Shown here: piece after piece, positions 34,866-43,585 of the stretch
How the letters are laid out: each line of letters begins with the position of its first letter
How positions within the stretch are numbered: the stretch's first letter is position 1
Assembly: GCA_900554545.1 (NCBI GenBank)
Contig: USHW01000010.1
Coordinates: 1 to 59,644 of the forward strand
DNA: 59,644 nucleotides
Source of the DNA: an uncultured Prevotella sp.
GTDB lineage: Bacteria > Bacteroidota > Bacteroidia > Bacteroidales > Bacteroidaceae
Reading direction: 5' to 3'
The notes under the pieces: generated by a model
Seen by the model: the letters and a program-made list of their open reading frames with translations, nothing else
Told to the model about the DNA's origin: nothing
The model's database searches: none
Made by a program: the position numbers and the translations under genes

Positions 34866-35741
34866 TTATTTTTTGAGCCTGATTTTTTCGTGATAGAAAT
34901 AATTTACGATGACAGGCTTTCCTTTTTCCGAGCGTCCGTAAGGCAAATCGTTCACCCGATAGGGAAATCCTTGCGTCTGTGCATATTGGGATATGTCCTG
35001 CTCCAATGCCTGCCAGTAATCAAGCCTTTTCTTGTTGTAAATCTCATCGTATAATGGGAAGAGTTCGGGATGCTTCTCACGGATATATGCCATTATCTCT
35101 CCTTTGAATTGTCCGCGCAGGTTCAGATTTTCAAGCCATATCAAATCGGCATATCCTTTCACTTCCTTGATAATCGTCTTTACATCGGTTATTCCCGGAA
35201 ATATGGGCGAAACGAAACACACGGTACGGATGCCTGCCTCATAGACTTGGCGCATTGCTTTCAGGCGGCGTTCTATGCTCACGGCGTTGTCCATATCCGC
35301 ACGAAACTGTTCGTTAAGCGTATTGATTGACCAAGACACTGTTACTTTGGGAAAACGTTTCAACAGGTCGAGGTCGCGAAGGACGAGGTCGGACTTCGTA
35401 CATACCATAATCTCGGCGTTGCTTCCGCGCAGTTCTTCGAGCAGCCTGCGGGTACGGCGGAATTGTTCCTCATAGGGGTTGTAACCGTCCGTCACGGAAC
35501 CTATCACGATGCGCTCACCGTCATATTTGTGCGGATTGGCTATCGGTTTCCAGTTCTTCACGTCCAGAAACGCGCCCCACGGTTCTGTATGCCCGGTGAA
35601 GCGTTTCATAAACGATGCGTAGCAATACTTGCAGGCGTGAGGGCATCCCACGTAAGGATTGACCGAATATCCTCCGACTGGCAGTGCGGATTTGGTCATA
35701 ACGCTCTGTACGTCTATTTCCTTGATTGTTTCAGTATTCAT
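34866..35741 (-). CDS. Radical SAM protein of the SPL-like 'mobile pair' (protein B)
   Basis: This is a 291-residue radical SAM enzyme. The 4Fe-4S cluster motif CX3CX2C is intact as GCPHACKYCYASFMKRF (about residues 33-48), and the family spore-photoproduct-lyase-like segment GERIVIGSVTDGYNPYE follows. It corresponds to protein B of the radical SAM mobile pair found on mobile elements. Its start overlaps the end of protein A by 4 bases (ATGA), so the two are made together. What the pair modifies is not known, and SPL-like radical SAM enzymes typically act on nucleic-acid bases. Confidence 0.85.
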   Translation of the reverse strand: MNTETIKEIDVQSVMTKSALPVGGYSVNPYVGCPHACKYCYASFMKRFTGHTEPWGAFLDVKNWKPIANPHKYDGERIVIGSVTDGYNPYEEQFRRTRRLLEELRGSNAEIMVCTKSDLVLRDLDLLKRFPKVTVSWSINTLNEQFRADMDNAVSIERRLKAMRQVYEAGIRTVCFVSPIFPGITDVKTIIKEVKGYADLIWLENLNLRGQFKGEIMAYIREKHPELFPLYDEIYNKKRLDYWQALEQDISQYAQTQGFPYRVNDLPYGRSEKGKPVIVNYFYHEKIRLKK

Positions 35742-36406
35742 TGTATGCGTTTGATAAATTGTTCCGGCAGTTCCTGAATCATCCTTTCTTCACCCATTAT
35801 AAGCAGCAAATCCTCTTTCATAAATACGGGGATTCCTTGCGCTTTGGCTTGGTCGGCAATGTGAAGCACCCATTCGAGACGGGAATCCACTTTGCCTTTC
35901 CGATGTCCCGTTTCCGTGCCTATGACAACCCAATCGATACCCGCGAAGTCTATCTCTCCGATTTCGTCAAAGATAGGTTCAAAGGTGACGTGGTAATGTT
36001 TGGCCTTGATATTTCTTTTCAAATCTTCTAACCTTTTTTTCTCGGAACTGCGCGTGACGGTCACGCCCATCCAGACATTTTCGTCATCCGTAGAAAAACA
36101 GACCTTATCCGGACGTTTCGTAAGAAAGATATAAGCGTGTTGCGGATTGCTTTTCATTCTTCCGAAAATCTCCGCGTTCCATTCAGGCTTCCAATCGGAG
36201 AAGTCGCTCATTCCGGTCATCAGCCATACGTGAGGTTTTGGAGTGTCGATGATGTGTAGCTTGCGCCCCATATATTCGGGTACAGAAAAATCGTCCGTGA
36301 TATGGAAGCGGCGACAGTTATTACGGGCATAGCAGTAGCTGCACCCTATGGAGCAGCCTATCACTATGTTCATATTCTTTATCAGCGATTTGATGCAAAC
36401 ACTCAT
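35738..36406 (-). CDS. Radical SAM protein of the 'mobile pair' (protein A, DUF5131-like)
   Basis: This radical SAM-like protein of about 222 residues has the cluster motif GCSIGCSYCYARNNCRRF (CX3CX2C) near the N-terminus and, downstream, DTPKPHVWLMTGMSDFSDWK and QHAYIFLTKRPDKVC, all typical of the DUF5131/phage gp37-gp68 family. I prefer the start at 36406, where ATG overlaps the TGA stop of the MBL gene (ATGA). An open frame continues to 36505 but overlaps that gene by 100 bases. It is coupled to protein B in the same way, so the three genes form one tight unit. Confidence 0.82.
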   Translation of the reverse strand: MSVCIKSLIKNMNIVIGCSIGCSYCYARNNCRRFHITDDFSVPEYMGRKLHIIDTPKPHVWLMTGMSDFSDWKPEWNAEIFGRMKSNPQHAYIFLTKRPDKVCFSTDDENVWMGVTVTRSSEKKRLEDLKRNIKAKHYHVTFEPIFDEIGEIDFAGIDWVVIGTETGHRKGKVDSRLEWVLHIADQAKAQGIPVFMKEDLLLIMGEERMIQELPEQFIKRIQ

Positions 36407-37179
36407 AACGTAATGCTCTCCCCATCTCCCGGTATAATCAGTCGGTTCATATCCACTCCGTGGTGGAGGGCTTCGTTTCGCAGGATTTCGCGTGTTGTCT
36501 GGCAATGGTCAATAGCATCCATGTGTACGGCTATCAGTTTGATTTGTGTGGGGAGCGTGTCGAGCATCGCCATCACTTCCTGTTCGTCGGGGATGATGCA
36601 GCCGTCTGTCTTGGAAAATTCGGGGAACACCGCACCGCCGCTGTTTACAACGATATAATCAGGGCGGTATTTTTCCACGGTTTCAAGGATGCACGGTTCC
36701 CATTTGCAGTCGCCCATTATATAAATGGTCGGAAGTCCCTCCGCCATCAGCACATAGCCCGACACGGGTCCCATCATCTGGCCTATCTGACCGAAACCGT
36801 GATGACCCGTGGTGCGGTGGATGGTCAGGTTGCCTATTGTCTTGCTCTTTTCAATTGCTTCTACATTTGTAAAACCATCTTGCACGAGGGTTTCCTTGTC
36901 TTGCGGCTGGGTGTAGAAAGGGATGTCTTTCGGCAAATGTTGTTTCACGCTCGGTTCATAATGGTCAATGTGGTTGTGTGTGAGCAGTACCATATCCACG
37001 CCCTCGGTGATTTCGCTGATGGGCATTACCAGATGCACCCTCGGACTTTTATACACGCCGAGAGCGGATTGCAGGGTTCCTTTGTCGGCAAATACGGGGT
37101 CAACAAGGATGGTGTGTCCTGCATAATTGATTTTCAAGGTGGCGCTGCGCACCAACCGGATAATAGCTTTCTCGTTCAT
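36403..37179 (-). CDS. MBL-fold metal-dependent hydrolase
   Basis: This 258-residue protein has a metallo-beta-lactamase fold. The metal-binding motif HxHxDH is present as LLTHNHIDHYEP (about residues 64-75), and further ligands are likely His in TTGHHGFGQ and Asp in YIMGDCKWEP. It resembles the UlaG/RomA-like branch of small cytoplasmic hydrolases. It is the first gene of the three-gene unit with radical SAM proteins A and B and is divergent from the AraC gene, which probably controls the unit. The substrate is unknown. Confidence 0.88.
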   Translation of the reverse strand: MNEKAIIRLVRSATLKINYAGHTILVDPVFADKGTLQSALGVYKSPRVHLVMPISEITEGVDMVLLTHNHIDHYEPSVKQHLPKDIPFYTQPQDKETLVQDGFTNVEAIEKSKTIGNLTIHRTTGHHGFGQIGQMMGPVSGYVLMAEGLPTIYIMGDCKWEPCILETVEKYRPDYIVVNSGGAVFPEFSKTDGCIIPDEQEVMAMLDTLPTQIKLIAVHMDAIDHCQTTREILRNEALHHGVDMNRLIIPGDGESITL

Positions 37180-37314
37180 AATGTTACGCTTTTATGATTT
37201 GTCGGGTGCAAAGTTCGGAAGATTCCCCTGATGCCTCTATGCCTTAAAAAGAGAAATATATGCCATTTTGATAAAAGAATGATGTATATTTGCAGAAAGC
37301 AAAGAACAAGAGCG

Positions 37315-38214
37315 ATGAAAACGATAACCAACCCCGAAAGACTGGTCAGCGTCCCGTTCAGCAAGACACGTTGCGGCGTGGACTTCTACATCAACACAGG
37401 CGAGAGCAAGGACATCTGTGGTGTCTTGACCGAGCACCGGACGTTCAAGACGGATTTTTTCAGTTTCTATTTCTTTCGCCGCGCCAATGGCTATGTGCTG
37501 TTAAACTTCCGCAAAATAGAGTTACGGGACGATATGGTGCTCCTCCTGTCGCCGCACCAGCAACAGGAATGGCACGTGGACGAAGCGGAACTGGACTACA
37601 CCTTTCTTATCTTTCGCGAAGACTTTATGCGCACGTTCATCGCCGACAAGTTCTTCGTCTATCGCCTGCTATATTATTATCAGACCGACACGCCACCGTA
37701 CCTGTTTGCCGCGCCGGAAGAACTGGCGGAATATATGCGCCTCTTGGGGAAGATAAAACAGGAGCTGCTGCATCCTGTGGCAGACACTTACAACCTTATC
37801 GTATCTGTGCTTTACTATCTGTTGGTGGTTATCAACCGGGCATACGCCAAAACTTACCGTCTGCCGGTCGAAGTGCCGAAGAACAATTATGCCTTCCAAT
37901 TCAAAGACCTGTTGGAGAAACATATCCGCGACATGCAGCGTGTTCAGGAATATGCCGATATACTCCGCGTGAGCCGTATCACTCTGAACAATTCTGTAAT
38001 GGCGCAGTTCGGCGTGTCCGCCACCCATCTGCTCAAACAACGCTTGTTGGAGGAATTGAAAAACGAGCTGTTGTTCTCCGACCGCAACGTGAGCCAGTTG
38101 GCGGACGAGTTCCACTTTTCCGACCCCAGCCATCTGATGCGCTTCTTCAAGCAACAGACGGGAAAGACATTTACGCAATATATCACGGACTACCAAAATG
38201 GAATATACGAATGA
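37315..38214 (+). CDS. AraC family transcriptional regulator
   Basis: This 299-residue AraC-type regulator has an N-terminal cupin-like sensor (VLLNFRKIELRDDMVLLLSP) and a C-terminal double helix-turn-helix (ILRVSRITLNNSVMAQFGVS; VSQLADEFHFSDPSHLMRFF) ending GKTFTQYITDY. The ATG at 37315 is preferred to 37231, because a TATATTTG element (37285-37292) lies between them. It is divergent from the MBL and radical SAM unit and is the likely local regulator of that operon. Confidence 0.9.
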   Translation: MKTITNPERLVSVPFSKTRCGVDFYINTGESKDICGVLTEHRTFKTDFFSFYFFRRANGYVLLNFRKIELRDDMVLLLSPHQQQEWHVDEAELDYTFLIFREDFMRTFIADKFFVYRLLYYYQTDTPPYLFAAPEELAEYMRLLGKIKQELLHPVADTYNLIVSVLYYLLVVINRAYAKTYRLPVEVPKNNYAFQFKDLLEKHIRDMQRVQEYADILRVSRITLNNSVMAQFGVSATHLLKQRLLEELKNELLFSDRNVSQLADEFHFSDPSHLMRFFKQQTGKTFTQYITDYQNGIYE

Positions 38215-38263
38215 AAAGCAAGAAAAAACTTTATAAGACTTGCACTCCTATCCTCTTTTTTTT

Positions 38264-38273
38264 GTATTTTTGC
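38264..38273. other. Candidate right attachment site of the second element
   Basis: GTATTTTTGC fits the 10-bp core GTAnnTTTGC used by CTnDOT-like elements. It shares TTTTGCA with the CTAATTTTGC at 32511 in front of the second integrase. If both are att cores the element is about 5.75 kb. The same word also fits a Bacteroidetes promoter, so this is a hypothesis. Confidence 0.35.
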
Positions 38274-38421
38274 AGTCGGCGAGAGTTTTTAGGTGGAAAT
38301 ACACCGCATATCACAGAATTAGCAACCGTTGCCAAGTCATTACCTCACTCTTTGAGAAAAGCTTATAAATAGCTTGTTTCTAACAGATTCCTATTTGTGT
38401 ATCGAATTTTTTATGAAAGGA

Positions 38422-38457
38422 GAAAATAAAAACCGCCAAGAGGGTAACTCCTGACGG
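38422..38457 (-). terminator. Intrinsic terminator after the 38.5-kb unknown gene
   Basis: On the minus strand a hairpin (stem 38457-38433, loop TTACC) is followed by TTTTTATTTT. It lies 35 bp after the stop codon of the gene at 38492-38923. Confidence 0.65.
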
Positions 38458-38491
38458 CACGTTGTTCTTTTTACTACGTTTTTACATTTTG

Positions 38492-38923
38492 TCAATATAC
38501 CAACCTTAACTTTACATACTCGGGGGTTATCTCCAGTTTGATGTCCTTCATGTGGCTTGCACCCAACTTCCTTGCAGACTTCTTGTAGCTTTCAATAAAA
38601 TCATCTATGTCGATGAAGGTATTGAAATAACTTCCGAACGGTGCTTTTGGATAAGGCTCCGGCATTCTGAAACCATTTAGTCCTGTGCCTGTTATGGTAT
38701 CGGCATCGGCGGAGTTTATTTCACCCTCCTCAACCAAGTTCTGCAAGGATGTGCGGTTGAATGTAAACTCGAATTCATTGTCAGACGGATTGCAAGCGGA
38801 GAAAACCACCCTGCGCTCACCTGTTACACTGTCAAAGTCGTTCTGGATTTCCTGTTGTACACTCATGATTGTGGCCGGTTCCATCTCGTGAACCTTTGCC
38901 ACTAAAAAGATTTTCTTCTTCAT
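38492..38923 (-). CDS. Unknown 143-residue protein
   Basis: I do not recognise this protein. It starts MKKKIFLVAKVHEME, has no signal peptide or membrane helix, and has a middle segment rich in acidic residues (VEEGEINSADADTITGTG), ending with a short amphipathic part ARKLGASHMKDIKLEITPEY. I prefer the start at 38923 over 38977, since the extra residues are basic and unlike the rest. It ends at its own terminator. It is AT-rich like the genes that follow. Confidence 0.6.
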   Translation of the reverse strand: MKKKIFLVAKVHEMEPATIMSVQQEIQNDFDSVTGERRVVFSACNPSDNEFEFTFNRTSLQNLVEEGEINSADADTITGTGLNGFRMPEPYPKAPFGSYFNTFIDIDDFIESYKKSARKLGASHMKDIKLEITPEYVKLRLVY

Positions 38924-39036
38924 TTTTATTTGTTTTTGTAATTTGATAATTAAAGTTATGCCGTAGCTTCTTTCCACATATCCGACCTGTCCTTTGTAAG
39001 CATCACTACGACTTTCTCACGCGGACATATTCCAAG

Positions 39037-39375
39037 TCACAGGCCAGTTTTATCGTCATATTCATCATCGACAGTATGCTCCTCCTCATAAAAATACTCC
39101 TCTTCTTCATAATAGGAATCATCTGTGTCGTCATCTTCCATATCGTCAATCACCACCCAGTCGTTCTTGTGCCTCATTAAAAGGGACTCATAAAGCGACC
39201 AGACGTCATCCTCGGTGAAAGATTCTTGGTTACAGTCCAACGATTCGTTTTCAATGGCAATGAGGTCCTCCCTTATCCGGTCCAGCAACTCCGACTTGTA
39301 CTTTACTTCTCTTATGTCACCATAGCTCATTATGACTCTTGCTTTATTATCGTTCTGTCTTTTTATTTTCATCAT
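39037..39375 (-). CDS. Unknown small protein with highly acidic tail
   Basis: This 112-residue protein is not recognised. The first 75 residues look helical. The last 35 are almost all Asp, Glu and Tyr (DDTDDSYYEEEEYFYEEE), a DNA-mimic-like or chaperone-like composition. Such tails occur in anti-restriction and DNA-mimic proteins, but that is only a suggestion. It is separated from the neighbouring genes by about 70-110 bp on either side, on the same strand. Confidence 0.55.
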   Translation of the reverse strand: MMKIKRQNDNKARVIMSYGDIREVKYKSELLDRIREDLIAIENESLDCNQESFTEDDVWSLYESLLMRHKNDWVVIDDMEDDDTDDSYYEEEEYFYEEEHTVDDEYDDKTGL

Positions 39376-39445
39376 ATTATTCTTGGATTTTTATTTTTTT
39401 GTCTGTTTGTAATTCATTATTATTTGTCATTTTGCATATCCATAG

Positions 39446-39637
39446 TTAAGGGGTTTGGCACTCAATTGAACTATTATTCTTGCTTTCGTGATTAAAGAAA
39501 TCAAGCCTTGTTAACCTGTTCCCATCTTCATGGCCTATAAATTCCTTTTCCACCAATAAACCGTTTTCGAAAAGTTTTGTTGATGTGGCAAAGTGTTTAC
39601 AGGTTCTTACGCCGTTTCTTACATCTTCATTTTTCAT
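39446..39637 (-). CDS. Unknown 63-residue protein
   Basis: A short frame overlapping the end of the upstream gene by 11 bases, which suggests translation coupling. The product has no recognisable motif. Its support is only the overlap and codon pattern. Confidence 0.4.
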   Translation of the reverse strand: MKNEDVRNGVRTCKHFATSTKLFENGLLVEKEFIGHEDGNRLTRLDFFNHESKNNSSIECQTP

Positions 39638-39968
39638 AAATATCTCCTTTCTGCTTTTTTGAGTTGATAATCAGGTCTATCCCGAACTCGTCCTTAAGGA
39701 ACTTTACCAATGTCTTATAAGCATCAGTCCTTTTCCTTGCTCTCGGTATTACTGTAAGAAGCTCGGACAAGTCAACCTTAATGCAGAGTCCACTTTCAAG
39801 TTTCCTGCCGATGTACTTCTCAAGGGCTTCGATATCCTCCTTGAACTTGTCAGGCACTATCACCGTGTTTACTTTGTTTGTGATTACATCTGGAGAAACA
39901 CAATCCTGACGGTCCCCTGAATACTGCACTTCATCAGAGAATAATTTGTTTAAATATTTTATTATCAT
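39627..39968 (-). CDS. Unknown 113-residue protein
   Basis: This small protein is not recognised. It begins MIIKYLNKLFSDEVQYSGD and has a helical middle (KFKEDIEALEKYIGRKLESG) and a basic C-terminal helix-rich part (RARKRTDAYKTLVKFLKDEF), possibly nucleic-acid binding. It is the first gene of a small minus-strand group (39968 to 38492) downstream of a 66-bp tandem repeat and could be transcribed from there. Confidence 0.55.
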   Translation of the reverse strand: MIIKYLNKLFSDEVQYSGDRQDCVSPDVITNKVNTVIVPDKFKEDIEALEKYIGRKLESGLCIKVDLSELLTVIPRARKRTDAYKTLVKFLKDEFGIDLIINSKKQKGDIYEK

Positions 39969-39992
39969 AAAACTTGAATTTTTATCCTATCT

Positions 39993-40112
39993 CACTAATC
40001 AGGCTTTTAGACTTCTTTAAGCGCGTTTTATCACTTTCGGACGCTTAATGTTAAATTTCACTGATTAGGCTTTAATGGCTTGAAGAGCGCGTTTTATCGC
40101 TTTGGAGACTTT
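39993..40112. repeat. 66-bp tandem repeat (two diverged units)
   Basis: Units at 39993-40046 and 40059-40112 align without gaps. They share CACT-AT-AGGCTTT and the core AGCGCGTTTTATC. The repeat sits between the terminator of the Srf-like operon and the small-gene group, in the promoter region of the latter, so it may bind a regulator. The rest of the 280-bp gap has no gene. Confidence 0.65.
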
Positions 40113-40150
40113 TTGCAATGAGGAAATGATAGTTTTTATGAAGTAGTCTG

Positions 40151-40189
40151 AAAAATAAAAAACGCACCAAGAATTTAATCTCGGTGCGT
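40151..40189 (-). terminator. Intrinsic terminator of the Srf-like operon
   Basis: On the minus strand a stem (ACGCACCGAG with its partner, 40189-40162) is followed by TTTTTTATTTTT. It lies about 60 bp after the stop codon of the WG-repeat lipoprotein gene, the last gene of the operon. Confidence 0.75.
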
Positions 40190-40249
40190 CGTCAATATTT
40201 GAAATATTGAACTTTCAGTGAGTAAATATTATTTTGTTGATAAAAATGG

Positions 40250-41980
40250 TTAATAATAAACAGCCGTATCTGCAGCAATGGTATCTACGACAACTGTGTC
40301 TACAGCGGACACATAATCTTTTCCTTCCGGTGTACGCTTGTTGTTGGATTTTCTCGGATTTCTTGTCAGGTCGATATAGTTACCTTCCGTGAAATAATAT
40401 ATCAGTGTAATTATACCTTCGTCGTAGCTAAGTCCCACGGCAGTTCCTTTTGGCGACTTCCAATAACCACCTTCTATTTCCTTGTAGCCTCTGCTCCTCA
40501 GATTCTTATCAAACTCTGCAGATATTTTTTCCTCTAAGCATTCATATTCAGATATATCATAGGTCATCCACACTCCTCTTAATTTGGCACCATAATTAAA
40601 CACATAGCCAGCAGGATACCTATAAGTCCAGTAATAGTATGTTTCATACTTGTAAGTTTGTTTTGACAAATAATTGTTAAACATAAGTCCTACTTGGCGT
40701 CCTGTGTTCTCATTGTTAACTATTAGTGTTGATTCATCAGAATAATAACTAGCGCTATATGTCAATTCACTGCTGAAATTTCTTAGGGTCATGTTTCCAT
40801 TGTATCCGTCACACGTCGTGTCTGTAAATGAATTTATGATTTTTTGCGCGTATGCTTTCGGGTCAAGGTAATTGCTTTTTACAACATTAATTTGTGTAAG
40901 TGAATATTGAGTGAAGTTCACATTGGTTATATCTTCACCTTTATCATTTATCAATGTTTTAGATTTTTCATTACCTACTAAAAATATCTCTTTACGCAAT
41001 TGTGTTATTTCATCATATTTAAAATCGAGCAACACATTGTCATTAAAATCGATAATTCCATATTTGTCCTCCTTTTCTGCAAGGTATCTTCCTTCGCCAA
41101 AGCAGTAAAGCAAATCATATTTTGCACGAAGGATAATATTGTTATCCTTGTCTTTTATACCGAATACATCTCCCTCGCAAAATACGGAACGGCTGTCTTT
41201 GTAAGTACATAAATTTACTTTATAATATGCTGAATCCGTAAGATTGCAAAGGCTGTATGCTTTCTTGCCAGTATTGTCAAGATAGATTATCTCCTCTCCT
41301 TTTACTACGGGTAAATAACCGTCGCTGTAAGTTCCTATCGCCTTATAATCTTTTGAAGTGAACGTGAACAGTTCTTTACCGGTGTTGTCTATTGCATAGT
41401 ACGTGGTCAAGTCCTTTGCCATGTCTGTTATAGAACAAATAGAAACACCGTCATTGAAGAATGATACATTATCATATTTTGCCTTAATTATTATTTTTCC
41501 TGTTTTGTCTAAAAAGCCCCATTTGTCATTGTCATCCATGAAAGGAGCTAATCCTTCAACAAACTTTGCACATCGTTCTATTGATTTGTCGAGCACAGCG
41601 ACTTCTTCGCATTTGTTGTTTATCAATGTTATTTGTTTACCTGGTAATGTAGCAGGTACAATGTCAGAACCGACAAAGTCTGCAGCCATATAATAAGATG
41701 TCTTGTTCACCGGTTTTTTAACATCATTCACGTTGTAATAGTCGAATGTGCCTTTGTCGTTCTTTACCAAGAACACATCATTGTAGATTGCAGAAGGCTC
41801 GTTCTTGAATTCATCGCGAAAGACAACTTCACCTGTTTGGACATTCAGTATACTCCACATCTCAGAGCCTACTAATTTTACAGGCAAGTAATCATACTCA
41901 ATCTCATCATCGTTACTCGAACACGAGATAATTAGCATTGAGGCTAATGTCAAAAAGGTTAATCTTAAAAATTTAATCAT
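40250..41980 (-). CDS. WG-repeat outer-envelope lipoprotein
   Basis: This 576-residue lipoprotein has a signal peptide ending MLIISC, with Cys20 as the lipidation site. The mature part contains WG-type beta repeats: KWGFLDKTGKIIIKAKYD at about residues 157-174 and KYGIIDFNDNVLLDFKYDEI at about 310-329, with weaker copies between, suggesting a beta-propeller-like binding surface of 300 residues. The C-terminal 200 residues include KGTAVGLSYDEGIITLIYY and an Ala/Val/Asp-rich tail. It is the last gene of the ten-gene operon and is probably anchored in the outer membrane, pointing to the periplasm or surface. Partner unknown. Confidence 0.82.
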   Translation of the reverse strand: MIKFLRLTFLTLASMLIISCSSNDDEIEYDYLPVKLVGSEMWSILNVQTGEVVFRDEFKNEPSAIYNDVFLVKNDKGTFDYYNVNDVKKPVNKTSYYMAADFVGSDIVPATLPGKQITLINNKCEEVAVLDKSIERCAKFVEGLAPFMDDNDKWGFLDKTGKIIIKAKYDNVSFFNDGVSICSITDMAKDLTTYYAIDNTGKELFTFTSKDYKAIGTYSDGYLPVVKGEEIIYLDNTGKKAYSLCNLTDSAYYKVNLCTYKDSRSVFCEGDVFGIKDKDNNIILRAKYDLLYCFGEGRYLAEKEDKYGIIDFNDNVLLDFKYDEITQLRKEIFLVGNEKSKTLINDKGEDITNVNFTQYSLTQINVVKSNYLDPKAYAQKIINSFTDTTCDGYNGNMTLRNFSSELTYSASYYSDESTLIVNNENTGRQVGLMFNNYLSKQTYKYETYYYWTYRYPAGYVFNYGAKLRGVWMTYDISEYECLEEKISAEFDKNLRSRGYKEIEGGYWKSPKGTAVGLSYDEGIITLIYYFTEGNYIDLTRNPRKSNNKRTPEGKDYVSAVDTVVVDTIAADTAVYY

Positions 41981-42007
41981 AATAGTAAGTTTTTAGTTAT
42001 ATTTTTA

Positions 42008-43585
42008 TTAAAAAAATATTGCCATCTGTAATCCGATAAGGTTATTGCATTTTAATTCATCGTATTCTTCTGACAAATCCTTAATAAATGGACTTTTTGC
42101 ATAAATCTTCCAATACATAGAAATGTCAAAATGAGGACTTGTGATGCCTATTTGTGGCCATACTGCCACATAATTTTTTCCCATATAATTATTATCTTTA
42201 ATAAAGTCAGAAACATAAGCACCATACTCACCTCCGACTCCTAAAAAAAGCCTGCTTCGTTTTGATATGTCCGTTATATTAAACCTGAAACTTACAGGTA
42301 TGCACACAGCTCCTCCAGGAATTTTCCATTCACTACTATTATCATTGTAATAACTGTCATATTCTGGCATAACCCTAAACCAGCGATATTTAACGCCAAA
42401 AACCAAGTTGAAAAGGTGCTTGTAACTTCCAAATCGTGCAACTACACCGACAGAATAAAACATATCCGAACCTGAAGCTTCGTTCACATTTGTTTCAATA
42501 TCTGCGTCGATACCTAATTTGAAGTTTTCCTTCCACCATCTCTTATGCGCTGCAACTCTACGCTGATGTCTTAGTTTGCTCCGCTTCTCTTTTGAGATGT
42601 CTATATAACTTTTTACATAATTCTGAGTGTATTTGTCTTTTGCGTAAGACAAAACTAAATCATAACTTGGATCTAAAGAATATTCGTTTAACTCCTTGGC
42701 CAAAAGTATTGCATAAAGATTTGAAGCCTTATCATAATACGGGCTGTTGGCAGACAAAGAAGTTAGGTACGAGTAAACCTTATTTTTATCTGTGCTTTTA
42801 GATACTTCATTATATTTATACCAATCAATGGTTTCGTCAAAACGTTTCTTTGTCAAACCAGACAGAGGCTTGTGTTGATTGGCTAAGAACAAATGTTCAT
42901 AAGCATTTGCATAGTCTTTGTTTTCAAATGCTTTTTCTCCTTTCAAAATATTCAGGTTATATTTTGCCTCTGCGTCGTTTTTTGAGTTTGGAAATTTCCT
43001 TAAATAAGCTTCGATATTTTCTATCGACAAAGCATTTTTACAGTTTTGCCATTCCTCATCAGATTCTATATCTATTATCTTCTGTTCAGCTTCAGCCTTG
43101 TAAGCCTGATTTTTCGAATCATTCAGATACTTCTTATACGCATCTTTTGTGTTTGCAACTAACGTTTTACTCCACAACTGGTAATCATCAATGCGGTCTT
43201 GCGCTTGTTGTTTGTATTTACTTTCAGGGTATTTTTCAATAAAAGAAGCCAAGGCACTTGTAGTTCCTATCTTGCAGGCCGTATTAAAATCGTCAGTTTC
43301 CTTTTTTTCTTGGGCAATTCTTATTTCTTCCAATTTTTTATTGCAAATGTCGAGAAGTTCCTGTGCTTCAGTATTATTAGGATTTCGCCGTAAAACTTTC
43401 TGTATTTGGTTTATGGCACTTATATAATCTGGAGTGGCTTCATTCATATAAAACTTTGCCATTCGCAAATCAGGGTCTTCATCATTGTCAATGACCTTTA
43501 TTTCGCCTGGTCGTGTCGTAGCGTAAGATTTTGTGGCATTAAATGATAGTAAAGAAATCAATGCCAAGCATATTAATTTCATCAT
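42008..43585 (-). CDS. Secreted repeat protein with C-terminal outer-membrane barrel
   Basis: This 525-residue protein has a signal peptide (about residues 1-23), a TPR-like region (INQIQKVLRRNPNNTEAQEL), then repeats of the form 'FNTACKIGTTSALASFIEKYP' shortened here to ALASFIEKYPESKYKQQAQD and similar 'IEAYLRKFPNSKNDAEAKYN', and then helical TPRs. The last 170 residues alternate hydrophobic strands (YSVGVVARFGSYKHLFNLVF; CIPVSFRFNITDI; LFLGVGGEYGAYV) and end with aromatic IFF, as in outer-membrane barrels. The same repeats are found in the cytoplasmic GTPase of this operon. It overlaps the next upstream gene by 4 bases. Confidence 0.8.
   Translation of the reverse strand: MMKLICLALISLLSFNATKSYATTRPGEIKVIDNDEDPDLRMAKFYMNEATPDYISAINQIQKVLRRNPNNTEAQELLDICNKKLEEIRIAQEKKETDDFNTACKIGTTSALASFIEKYPESKYKQQAQDRIDDYQLWSKTLVANTKDAYKKYLNDSKNQAYKAEAEQKIIDIESDEEWQNCKNALSIENIEAYLRKFPNSKNDAEAKYNLNILKGEKAFENKDYANAYEHLFLANQHKPLSGLTKKRFDETIDWYKYNEVSKSTDKNKVYSYLTSLSANSPYYDKASNLYAILLAKELNEYSLDPSYDLVLSYAKDKYTQNYVKSYIDISKEKRSKLRHQRRVAAHKRWWKENFKLGIDADIETNVNEASGSDMFYSVGVVARFGSYKHLFNLVFGVKYRWFRVMPEYDSYYNDNSSEWKIPGGAVCIPVSFRFNITDISKRSRLFLGVGGEYGAYVSDFIKDNNYMGKNYVAVWPQIGITSPHFDISMYWKIYAKSPFIKDLSEEYDELKCNNLIGLQMAIFF

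Noticed and set aside
36407..36505. N-terminal extension of radical SAM protein A
   Set aside because: It would overlap the MBL gene by 100 bases; the ATGA junction at 36406 is more natural.
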